DNA from: Lentisphaeria bacterium
Lineage (GTDB): Bacteria > Verrucomicrobiota > Lentisphaeria > Victivallales > UBA1829
Length of the DNA stretch: 41,580 nucleotides
Assembly: GCA_017615635.1 (NCBI GenBank)
Contig: JAFZZR010000137.1
Location: 1 to 41,580, forward strand
Reading direction: 5' to 3'
The notes under the pieces were generated by a model that did not search any database, was not told where the DNA came from, and worked only from the letters and a program-made list of their open reading frames with translations. Position numbers and translations under genes: made by a program. Position 1 is the stretch's first letter; each line of letters opens with the position of its first letter. Of this stretch, positions 35,703 through 41,580 are shown piece by piece.

Positions 35703-35717
35703 CGGTTCCGGCTCTTT

Positions 35718-35749
35718 CTGAACGATTTTTTTAGATCGTTCAGTTTTTT
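35718..35749 (+). terminator. Hairpin with T-run, terminator-like
   Basis: Perfect 9-bp stem, CTGAACGAT (35718-35726) and ATCGTTCAG (35735-35743), with an 8-nt loop and six T after it. In the plus orientation it is a rho-independent terminator, but no plus-strand gene ends here. It lies just upstream of the minus-strand promoter and may stop antisense transcription or act as a palindromic operator. Confidence 0.6.
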
Positions 35750-35918
35750 GATCGGTTTCGTTCATTTTTCAGCCTGACAAGCAAAACAGGATCCTTTGCC
35801 CCGTAAAACAAAACAGCCTCGAAAGACCGCTTCTGTTTTTGTCTTCCCCATTGCGCAGCCGATCCTTCCGAAATGCCCTTCCGGACTGTTTTTCCGACTG
35901 TTTTTTTCGATCCCGCAC

Positions 35919-35946
35919 TTGCATTTTTTATTCGATCATGTATATT
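35919..35946 (+). promoter_or_regulatory. Promoter of tRNA-fMet
   Basis: TTGCAT at 35919-35924, a 16-bp spacer, and TATATT at 35941-35946, 18 bp before the mature tRNA 5' end. Confidence 0.65.
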
Positions 35947-35964
35947 ACCATCTGTAAAACACGC

Positions 35965-36039
35965 TGCGGGGTAGAGCAGAGGTAGCTCGTCAGGCTCATA
36001 ACCTGGAGGCCGTTGGTTCGATTCCAACCCCCGCTACCA
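35965..36039 (+). tRNA. Initiator tRNA-fMet (CAU)
   Basis: The 75-nt cloverleaf folds completely and the CCA is encoded. The D stem is GAGC/GCTC, the anticodon loop CTCATAA, and the T arm GTTGG-TTCGATT-CCAAC. It is the initiator rather than the elongator because positions 1 and 72 (T and T) do not pair and the D stem has the A11-U24 pair. The anticodon stem has G30-C40 and G31-C39, but A29-U41 replaces the first of the three G-C pairs usual in bacteria. Confidence 0.93.
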
Positions 36040-36050
36040 AAGAACCTTTC

Positions 36051-36077
36051 AGCCAGTCATCCGACTGGCTTTTTTTT
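36051..36077 (+). terminator. Rho-independent terminator of tRNA-fMet
   Basis: Perfect 8-bp stem AGCCAGTC/GACTGGCT with a 4-nt loop, followed by a run of T, 12 nt after the tRNA 3' end. Confidence 0.92.
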
Positions 36078-36332
36078 GTTGCTTTAAATCCCGTTGCGCA
36101 CCAGCGTTTTGCAGGATCGCGTTTTTCTCCGCGTCCTTTGTATCGGTTCCGAGAAGCCCCGAAAACCTCTCTGATTCTCTGTTTTCCTCTGGGACGGAAT
36201 GACATGTCCTTCAGAGAGGTATTTTGCATAAGGCGTTGATGGAGTGCAGGATTTGATTTCAGGTGAGAAATACGGTTTTTCGCTTTTCCCGGAGAAGGAG
36301 ACGGGAAACAAACACAATTCAAATCCACAACT
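36078..36332. other. Intergenic, no gene seen
   Basis: These 255 bp between the tRNA terminator and the ParB-like small gene show no supported gene, repeat or second copy of the tRNA 3' end. Confidence 0.5.
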
Positions 36333-36725
36333 TTACTCCATCTGAAACAGCTTCCGCTGCTCCTGCCAGTCGTCGGGAAAACCGCTGGTGGTTTTGGCCA
36401 GCGACAGCGATTCCGGCGCCTTGCCCTGCAACACTTTGGTCACGATGTCCGGAGCCAGGTTCACGAGGCTCAGCGTCCGGGCCACATAGGAGCGATCCAG
36501 GCGCAGTTTGCGGGCCAGTTCCAACACGGTGGTGTACTTGCCCGACTCCAGCATCTCCGCGTACTGGTGGGCCAGAATGATCGCCTTTGCCAGCGGCTCA
36601 TTGGCGATCTCCGGCAGGTCCCCGTCCCGATCCAGCACGATGGTCTGACGATACCCCAGGTGCCGAAGCCGAAAAGGAACGACCATCAGCGTTTTTCCGT
36701 CTTCAGTGTGTTCAATTCTGCTCAT
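36333..36725 (-). CDS. Recombinase-associated helix-turn-helix protein
   Basis: The 130-residue protein has a central ParB/KorB-like helix-turn-helix (LELARKLRLDRSYVARTLSL, residues of about 68-88) followed by LAPDIVTKVLQGKAPESLSL and PDDWQEQRKLF. This region is often found at or just after the C-terminus of large serine recombinases. The start at 36725 has GGAG 7 nt upstream and overlaps the recombinase remnant. It is probably the surviving accessory gene of a mobile element. DNA binding is likely; the exact function is unknown. Confidence 0.7.
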   Translation of the reverse strand: MSRIEHTEDGKTLMVVPFRLRHLGYRQTIVLDRDGDLPEIANEPLAKAIILAHQYAEMLESGKYTTVLELARKLRLDRSYVARTLSLVNLAPDIVTKVLQGKAPESLSLAKTTSGFPDDWQEQRKLFQME

Positions 36726-36897
36726 CTTTTTTCTCCATTCCGGCTTCCGCCAGCAGTGTGTTCAGGTCCGCGATATTGGGCTCAATGGTGATCCGATCCT
36801 CGTAGACCGTGATCCGGGTGATGATCGCCTGCATCAGCTTGCACCGTTCGGCCCCCCGGCTGGCGATTTGCGCACTACATACACTGGCAATGGCCAC
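36712..36897 (-). pseudogene. C-terminal remnant of a large serine recombinase
   Basis: About 55 residues resemble the C-terminal tail of serine recombinases (ERCKLMQAIITRITVYEDRI then EAGMEKKDEQN). The catalytic and zinc-ribbon domains are absent. Upstream of about 36885 the sequence changes to an unrelated fragment, so the gene is broken there. The frame opens with GTG but has no evident ribosome binding site. Together with the neighbouring ParB-like gene it marks the edge of the acquired region. Confidence 0.65.
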
Positions 36898-36997
36898 GCG
36901 CGGAGAGGCGGAAGCGAAAAAGTTATTTCAGGATGATCCCAACAACACCATTGAAGTTAACGGCGTCCGGATTGCATTAGGTCACAAGCGCAACTAA
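36890..36997 (+). pseudogene. 35-codon 3' fragment of unknown gene
   Basis: The frame from ATG at 36890 encodes a hydrophilic peptide ending NTIEVNGVRIALGHKRN. It looks like the tail of a larger protein cut at the recombinase junction. Its stop codon overlaps the stop codon of the SMC-like gene on the other strand. No homologue is recognised. Confidence 0.25.
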
Positions 36998-38988
36998 TCA
37001 AAATCAAAAATGAACGCATTCGATTCAAGTAAGTTAAACCTCGTCTTTTCTTGTAATGAATGTACCTTCGCTGAAGTCACGCTTGTTGCCAAAATAATTT
37101 GAAAACCTGAACAAGTTGCCAGTTCTTGTATAAAAGAAGCAAAATCGCTTTCGTCCATCTGATGTTGACCTGGTTCATCAAAGAAGACGATTCCAAAATG
37201 ATTTGTCGTGAATTGCTGCGAAACCAACATAAGTGCGATTGTATAACTCCAAATCATCCTGATACCATCGGTCGCAGATGAATCAAAAACCAAGTCCAAA
37301 TTATTGATCATTGGCTTGTAGTTTTCTTTAGAGATTTGAATTTCTCCCGCTTGATTTGTACAGTGAAATACTTTTAACAAATCAGCAAATTTATCAGAAA
37401 AATATGCGATTTTCTTCTGATCCAACTCGGAAAAATATTCAGTGGGGATCGTTTCCCTGTTTGCTAAATAATCGCCGTATTTTTGAGAAAGAATGTGCAG
37501 TTGCTTATTCAGTTCATCGATCATTTCAATTTTTTTGGAGACAAAAGCTATTTTTTCAGATAATTGTATCTCCTCTCGCAGCAAAGATCTGGACACGCCA
37601 CCTCCGTGAGTTAAATCATAATTCAGATCTCTGGATCTGTTTCTGAGAATATTTAATTCATCAGCCATTTGATTTGCCAAACTCTCTATCATGGCAACGC
37701 TTTTTTCCTTCCCCGAACAAAGCGCATTTAATGCATCCTTTTCGGATTCAAGAAAAGACAAGTTTTCCTCCAGGGACATTACATTTCTATCACTGACGTC
37801 CAAAGACTCTGGGATTCGTTGCGAACAAACGGGGCAGATGTTTTTGGATGTGTCTATAGATTCGGCCCCATAATTTTTCAATTTTATCAAATCTCTTGTA
37901 ATTGCAATGTCGTGCAATATAGAGTCCCTGTGTTTTATTAATTCACCTATCGCACTCTTTTCTATATTCCACTGATTCTTGATGTCTGAAAATCTTCTTT
38001 CAAGAATTGAAATCTGCTGATCAGTATTCTCAAGTTCCCGTTGTTGCAACTCAGACCCATTCAGCATTTCTTTTTGTTTTATCTTGTTTCGCTCCAGGCA
38101 TTGCCGAAGGTACAACAAGAAGGAGTCTTGATCAAATGTTTTACCATCAATCATTATTTCAATATAAAAATCATTCGCTACCGAAGATATTTTGCAAGGG
38201 AAGTTACACAAAACACCTCCAATTTCTGATGCCAATTTCTTGCATTCAGAATGTAATAAATCGAATTGATTTTTTATGTTTGTTTCATTTTGTCGTAATG
38301 AGGACTTCTTTCGCTGTAACTCAAACACATCAAGGTCAAGTAAATATTCAAATGCTATTTCCCTGATCCCTTTTATCCCATACGACGGAGTTGTTCGCTG
38401 TATACTCCCCCAGCCATTTTTTTGTTCAATTGCCATCAATGGAAAAAGGCATTCCAGATATAGCGGATGATTTCTGCCATTCATGTCCAAGACTTCAGGC
38501 AGCTGAAGCTGGAGAAAACTAGCTAAATAGTGATGGAATCCCTGTTCATGGCTTGCTGCGCCGGGGTCGTGTAAAAAATACGGCTGCCATTTTATCTTTT
38601 GCTCCGGATGAGACAGAACATCTCCCGCAGCCACTTCAATGAGCTTAGGGTTAATATGATCCGATTTCGCATAGCGCCGTAGGGTTATAGTATTCCCGGA
38701 ACTATTGGTGACCTGGAGCAAAACATATGATTCTAAAACAGTAAATTCCCCAGCTTTCTTCTCGGATTTTCCTGATTTAAAGAAAACAGAGCGAAGCGCT
38801 TCGGCCCCCTTCTTTCCCAGAATGATTTCAAACCCAAGAGCATAATAAATGGCACTTATAAGCGAGCTTTTACCGCTAGAATTATTCCCGCGAATAACGT
38901 TCAATCCTGGTTTGAAATCAAACTGGTTTTTTATCAATCCTTGATCTGTCTGTAAAAAGACTTTAACAGCATCTATCTGGAACCGCAT
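36994..38988 (-). CDS. Lamassu-type SMC/Rad50-like ATPase with zinc hook (LmuB/DdmC-like)
   Basis: The 664-residue ABC ATPase has a Walker A in RGNNSSGKSS (34-42) and a Walker B in IVFFDEPGQHQ (600-610). Two long coiled-coil stretches (about 220-370 and 400-510) are separated by a Rad50-type zinc hook, ICPVCSQRIPES (Cys385 and Cys388). A signature-like helix precedes Walker B (SATDGIRMIWSYTIALMLV). Such proteins sense foreign or abnormal DNA ends in Lamassu/DdmABC systems and release a bound nuclease. The ATG has AGGAGG 5 nt upstream and directly follows the middle-component stop. Gene order matches Vibrio DdmA-DdmB-DdmC. The subtype is inferred. Confidence 0.85.
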   Translation of the reverse strand: MRFQIDAVKVFLQTDQGLIKNQFDFKPGLNVIRGNNSSGKSSLISAIYYALGFEIILGKKGAEALRSVFFKSGKSEKKAGEFTVLESYVLLQVTNSSGNTITLRRYAKSDHINPKLIEVAAGDVLSHPEQKIKWQPYFLHDPGAASHEQGFHHYLASFLQLQLPEVLDMNGRNHPLYLECLFPLMAIEQKNGWGSIQRTTPSYGIKGIREIAFEYLLDLDVFELQRKKSSLRQNETNIKNQFDLLHSECKKLASEIGGVLCNFPCKISSVANDFYIEIMIDGKTFDQDSFLLYLRQCLERNKIKQKEMLNGSELQQRELENTDQQISILERRFSDIKNQWNIEKSAIGELIKHRDSILHDIAITRDLIKLKNYGAESIDTSKNICPVCSQRIPESLDVSDRNVMSLEENLSFLESEKDALNALCSGKEKSVAMIESLANQMADELNILRNRSRDLNYDLTHGGGVSRSLLREEIQLSEKIAFVSKKIEMIDELNKQLHILSQKYGDYLANRETIPTEYFSELDQKKIAYFSDKFADLLKVFHCTNQAGEIQISKENYKPMINNLDLVFDSSATDGIRMIWSYTIALMLVSQQFTTNHFGIVFFDEPGQHQMDESDFASFIQELATCSGFQIILATSVTSAKVHSLQEKTRFNLLESNAFIFDFD

Positions 38989-39459
38989 TTAGTCCTCCTG
39001 GATTTTTCGTAAAATCGCTGTATCTGGTATTTTTTTCAGACTCAACAAATATGTGGTTTCATCAGCAAAAAGTTGATTTTGAAGAATAAATTTGCACAGT
39101 GCTTGTCCCTTTTCGGTGAGTTGTATTTTCTTTGTTGTCTCTACGGCAACCAGTTTATCTCCAATTGCAAACTGCAAAGCGATGTTGAAAAAAGGATCAA
39201 GATGCAGAAAGTTGTTTTTCAGCACAGCTTTTAAATTTGATGCGTCAAGTTCTTTGCCATCATCTTTTCTGTTTTTTATTAACCAATTGAGAAATTGAAG
39301 CCGCAAAAAAGATCCCTGCTGGTTACGGCAACATAAAAAAAGCGAGAGGCATAACAGGGATATTCTGAATAATGGCCTCAAAGAAATATCCACTGGCATT
39401 TTTCTACTGACAAATGAGAAGGTCTTTGCGGATTCCCAAAAGGCTGCATCATCTTTCAC
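38989..39459 (-). CDS. ABC three-component system middle component (LmuC/DdmB-like)
   Basis: The 156-residue protein has the features of middle components: DISLRPLFRISLLCLSLFLC near the N-terminus, FLRLQFLNWLIKN, LDPFFNIALQFAIGDKLV, and a winged-helix end (KKIQLTEKGQALCKFIL). It probably links the SMC ATPase to the effector nuclease. The start is GTG at 39459, which overlaps the effector stop (GTGA) and has GGAGA 7-8 nt upstream. An ATG 20 codons further in (MPVDIS) would cut conserved sequence. It is followed immediately by the ATPase gene, so all three are coupled. Confidence 0.78.
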   Translation of the reverse strand: MKDDAAFWESAKTFSFVSRKMPVDISLRPLFRISLLCLSLFLCCRNQQGSFLRLQFLNWLIKNRKDDGKELDASNLKAVLKNNFLHLDPFFNIALQFAIGDKLVAVETTKKIQLTEKGQALCKFILQNQLFADETTYLLSLKKIPDTAILRKIQED

Positions 39460-40358
39460 TTGTCTTCTCCGAAATTTAACGGACAGTTGCCTAACCAAAA
39501 TGCAATGACACAATCGGTCAAAACGGTAATAGTTGCTTCAGTAAAAATATCTGAAAAATCAGATCTGATATTGTTTTTATATTCATCAATGGTTTTCTTG
39601 AAAAAAACAATGGGATTCTCTGTATTTAACAGGCATTGTTGCTCAAGATCGTCGCGTAATGTGTTTGTCCATGATTTGAGCCGTTGATATATTTCTGGAT
39701 ATTCTCGTGACAATTTTTTTTCTTCCAGTTGAAGTTTCATAAAAAAAGCAATCTGGGTACTTAGCAATTTCTCTAAGCGCTCAGGCGGGAGATTAAATTT
39801 TGCCAATTTTCTTTTTATATTATCCCGGATTGCAGATGGACACTCTTCAATGGAAATTTGCTGAATATCTATGTCGTCAAAATTTATCTTATAGGGCTTT
39901 GAGCTCAAAATCAAGTTTTCTTCCCGCAAAAAATATTCTCTGCTTTCAATTTGTATACAAAAATCTGGCGTACAAAAATCAGGGATCGCCAGTAATACTT
40001 CTTGCTTCTTGTTATTAGCGTGTTCCAATAGGCGCTTGTCGTCCCAAATCGGTGTTAAAAACAGCCAACGAACAAATTTCCCAGTGCCCAGCGTAAAGAT
40101 TTTCTCGTGATTGTCGATCAGCTTTTTAATATCCTTAGATATTTTATCACGGCAAGCTTCATAATTTGTTTTTTTTGCGTTGTCATCCGGGCAGTAGCAC
40201 TGAAATATCCATCCCTGTGTCATACGAAAGCCGTCTATACCAAAATCCCCCTGTGTTGCAGGAACTGGCTGAAAATCAGAAAACTTTAGGCGCAGCATCT
40301 GTTCGCAGTAATTTTGCCAAGAATTGCCGTCGAAGTTTCCCAGCGAAACGGAGCTCAT
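39456..40358 (-). CDS. Lamassu-type effector with divergent PD-(D/E)XK-like domain (LmuA/DdmA-like)
   Basis: The 300-residue protein begins with a nuclease-like fold: WQNYCEQMLRLKF, then QGDFGIDGF (Asp38, Asp42), then WIFQCYCPDD. In active Cap4/Mrr-like nucleases the last strand carries E/Q-x-K; here Lys is replaced by Tyr (Gln53-Cys54-Tyr55). The domain may therefore be divergent or use another Lys nearby (KISKDIKKL). The C-terminal two thirds are helical and unassigned. The start at 40358 is supported by GGAGG 5-6 nt upstream. It is the first gene of the defence operon. Effector function is inferred from position and fold. Confidence 0.7.
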   Translation of the reverse strand: MSSVSLGNFDGNSWQNYCEQMLRLKFSDFQPVPATQGDFGIDGFRMTQGWIFQCYCPDDNAKKTNYEACRDKISKDIKKLIDNHEKIFTLGTGKFVRWLFLTPIWDDKRLLEHANNKKQEVLLAIPDFCTPDFCIQIESREYFLREENLILSSKPYKINFDDIDIQQISIEECPSAIRDNIKRKLAKFNLPPERLEKLLSTQIAFFMKLQLEEKKLSREYPEIYQRLKSWTNTLRDDLEQQCLLNTENPIVFFKKTIDEYKNNIRSDFSDIFTEATITVLTDCVIAFWLGNCPLNFGEDK

Positions 40359-40368
40359 AACATCCTCC

Positions 40369-40378
40369 ATTGTACAAT
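40369..40378. promoter_or_regulatory. Palindrome in the defence operon leader
   Basis: Perfect 10-bp palindrome ATTGTACAAT lies between the expected transcription start and the Shine-Dalgarno sequence of the effector gene. It is a possible autoregulatory operator. Confidence 0.35.
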
Positions 40379-40390
40379 AAATTCGTTTGG

Positions 40391-40419
40391 AATATACATG
40401 GCAAAAGGGCACTTGTCAA
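40391..40419 (-). promoter_or_regulatory. Consensus promoter of the defence operon
   Basis: Read on the minus strand: TTGACA (40419-40414), a 17-bp spacer, and TATATT (40396-40391). The leader to the effector start is only about 25 nt. Confidence 0.8.
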
Positions 40420-40445
40420 CTAAATTCATTTCGAGCTTTGAGCTT

Positions 40446-41579
40446 TCAAGGAACAATCTTAGCGGTGTCTCTGAAGTTTATGGCTGCGGGATCGCCGGAT
40501 CGCTTCAGGTCGCCGGCGTAGATTACTGTTCCCTTTTCGATTTTATCATCCCGTTCCGCAAAAGCCTTCAAATTGGCAGCGAAGTCCGCTGACCAGGTAC
40601 GGGCGGATTTGATCTCGTATGGGTAGAGCTTGCGGTTGGCAGCGATCAGCATGTCGATCTCGAATCCCCGTTGATCCCGGAAGAAATACATATCCGGCGT
40701 GTTGCCGGAGTTCAGACGTGCTTTCAGGGCCTCGACGACGACCATGTTTTCGAACAGATTGCCGATCAGTGGATCGCGGCTGACCATATCCGCCGACTTG
40801 ATGCCGAGCAGCCATGCAGCGAGTCCGACCTCGGTAAAATAGATTTTTGGAGTCTTGACCAGCCGTTTCCCGAAATTCTCGAAATACGGAGGCAGTCTGA
40901 AGATGATAAAGCTCGCTTCGAGAATGTTCAGCCACTCCTTGAGGGTCTTGGCGCTGACTCCAATATCGTCGGAGAGGCTGTTGAGGTTCAAGAGCTGGCC
41001 GACGCGCCCGGCCAGCAATCGCACAAACACCTCGAATTCGTGCTGATGCTGAAGGTTAATCAGCAGCCTGACATCACGCTCGACATAAGTGGCAAAATAG
41101 CTGGAATATTCGAGTTCGACATCGGCATCGGGCATCGCATGGAGTTTCGGCAAAAAACCGCGATGGATCAGCGCATCCCGATCCGTGGAGGCGTTGGTGG
41201 CGGCGAGTTCCGCGATCGACAGTGGCAGCAGTTGCAGGATACCGGTCCGTCCCGCCAGAGATTGACTGATCTCGGAATTCAACTTGGGCTGGTGGCTTCC
41301 GGTCAAGACATACTGGCCCAATTTCCGATCACGATCCGAGATGACCTGAATATAGCTCAGCAGCGCCGGAACCCGCTGCACCTCGTCGATGATCAACGGC
41401 GCAGGGTGATCCGCCAGAAAGCCCTTCGGATCTTCGATGGCGTAGGTCCGAATCTCGGGTTCTTCCAAGTTCACATAATCATAGCCGGAGAAGTGATGCT
41501 GCGCCAGTGTCGTTTTGCCCGACTGCCGGGGACCGGTTATCGTGATGACCGGAAATTGGGCGGCCAAACGCTGTAACTG
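40446..41579 (-). CDS. AAA_14/DUF4143 ATPase, 5' end outside window
   Basis: The visible part has an N-terminal AAA domain with Walker A ITGPRQSGKTTLAQ and Walker B APLIIDEVQRVP, the sensor VLTGSHQ, and a C-terminal DUF4143 domain (NSLSDDIGVSAKTLKEWLNI; FEIDMLIAANRKLYPYEIKS, a PD-(D/E)XK-like strand set). The reading frame continues upstream through the right edge, with QRLAAQFPV before the Walker A. Proteins of this family are frequent, multicopy and of unknown function. The gene has normal GC-rich codon use, so the acquired region ends just before it. Confidence 0.9.
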   Translation of the reverse strand, partial: QLQRLAAQFPVITITGPRQSGKTTLAQHHFSGYDYVNLEEPEIRTYAIEDPKGFLADHPAPLIIDEVQRVPALLSYIQVISDRDRKLGQYVLTGSHQPKLNSEISQSLAGRTGILQLLPLSIAELAATNASTDRDALIHRGFLPKLHAMPDADVELEYSSYFATYVERDVRLLINLQHQHEFEVFVRLLAGRVGQLLNLNSLSDDIGVSAKTLKEWLNILEASFIIFRLPPYFENFGKRLVKTPKIYFTEVGLAAWLLGIKSADMVSRDPLIGNLFENMVVVEALKARLNSGNTPDMYFFRDQRGFEIDMLIAANRKLYPYEIKSARTWSADFAANLKAFAERDDKIEKGTVIYAGDLKRSGDPAAINFRDTAKIVP

Positions 41580-41580
41580 C

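Larger units (their letters stand above)
35618..35964. other. Divergent region between DUF89 operon and tRNA-fMet
   Basis: The region contains the minus-strand promoter of the DUF89 operon, a strong hairpin at 35718-35749 and the plus-strand tRNA promoter (each listed). No further gene is supported. Confidence 0.6.
36712..40445. mobile_element. Acquired region with recombinase remnants and AT-rich defence cassette
   Basis: The DNA from about 36,990 to 40,440 is clearly richer in A and T, with AAA/TTT-rich codon use, than everything on either side. At its left end lie a truncated serine recombinase, its accessory gene and a broken fragment. An initiator tRNA gene lies 0.7 kb further left. No flanking direct repeat of the tRNA end was found inside the window, so the insertion mechanism is open. 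Confidence 0.6.

Noticed and set aside
30774..35734. Long plus-strand frames (489-512 codons) opposite the ketose operon
   Set aside because: They are shadows of the epimerase, kinase, regulator, dehydrogenase and DUF89 genes, which match known families over their full lengths.
35740..36328. Two minus-strand open frames across the tRNA, encoding peptides like GVGIEPTASRL
   Set aside because: These are the well-known false proteins made by translating the antisense of a tRNA gene; the tRNA and its terminator explain the region.
35965..40445. tRNA-fMet as a classical attachment site for the island
   Set aside because: No second copy of the tRNA 3' end was found at the right boundary within the window, and no intact integrase is present.

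Overview
The window looks like a chromosome segment of a gut or host-associated Lentisphaerae/Victivallales bacterium of the PVC superphylum. This is inferred from four type II-secretion-like pseudopilins with the [18 protein letters not shown] signature and a C-terminal H-x(9-11)-DG motif, placed next to sugar-type regulators, DUF4838 proteins, a GH20-like hydrolase and CBM9-like domains. Most of the DNA is GC-rich. One block (about 36,990-40,440) is clearly AT-rich and looks acquired.

Layout. (1) 1-512: 3' end of an AAA-ATPase-like/PD-(D/E)XK protein. (2) 559-1248: SGNH hydrolase. (3) 11,173 down to 1,362, minus strand: a glycan-degradation operon in the order GntR/LacI-type regulator, pseudopilin, large CBM9/DUF4091-like protein, second pseudopilin, DUF4838 protein, GH20-like hydrolase. 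An AraC regulator lies upstream. (4) 12,815-17,722, plus strand: a second unit made of a LacI regulator read in one frame into a pseudopilin, an exported TPR protein, and a DUF4838+CBM9-like protein. (5) 22,346-17,919, minus strand: a housekeeping envelope operon, lgt, rluD-like, glycosyltransferase 2, DUF486, murC. (6) 22,640-29,570, plus strand: tolC-like lipoprotein, gltX, def, a membrane protein, a bacterial CDC123-like ATP-grasp protein, and nnr. (7) 35,617-29,649, minus strand: a ketose/polyol operon of DUF89 phosphatase, medium-chain dehydrogenase, DeoR regulator, D-psicose (allulose) 3-epimerase, fructokinase-like PfkB, glycerophosphodiesterase and a fourth pseudopilin. (8) 35,965-36,039: initiator tRNA-fMet with its own promoter and terminator. 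(9) 36,333-40,445: remnants of a serine-recombinase module, then an AT-rich three-gene cassette (nuclease-like effector, small middle component, zinc-hook SMC/Rad50-like ATPase) matching the Lamassu/DdmABC (ABC three-component) defence architecture. (10) 40,446 to the right edge: an AAA_14/DUF4143 ATPase, cut by the window.

How the parts work together. Units 3, 4 and 7 each join a one-component sugar regulator from a different family (GntR, LacI, DeoR), carbohydrate enzymes and their own pseudopilin. This suggests substrate-specific pseudopilins produced together with each catabolic set. Unit 7 can be read as polyol to ketose (dehydrogenase), allulose to fructose (epimerase) and fructose to fructose phosphate (kinase), with the DUF89 protein as a candidate damage-control phosphatase. 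Unit 6 groups translation and protein-maturation genes with a homologue of the eukaryotic eIF2-assembly factor CDC123.

The most notable points are the Lamassu-like island, the CDC123-like gene, the LacI-pseudopilin read-through at an A9 tract, a probable AUC start codon for the DUF89 gene, a 3.6-kb cassette bounded by 51-57-bp direct repeats, and a palindromic insertion in a pseudopilin leader.
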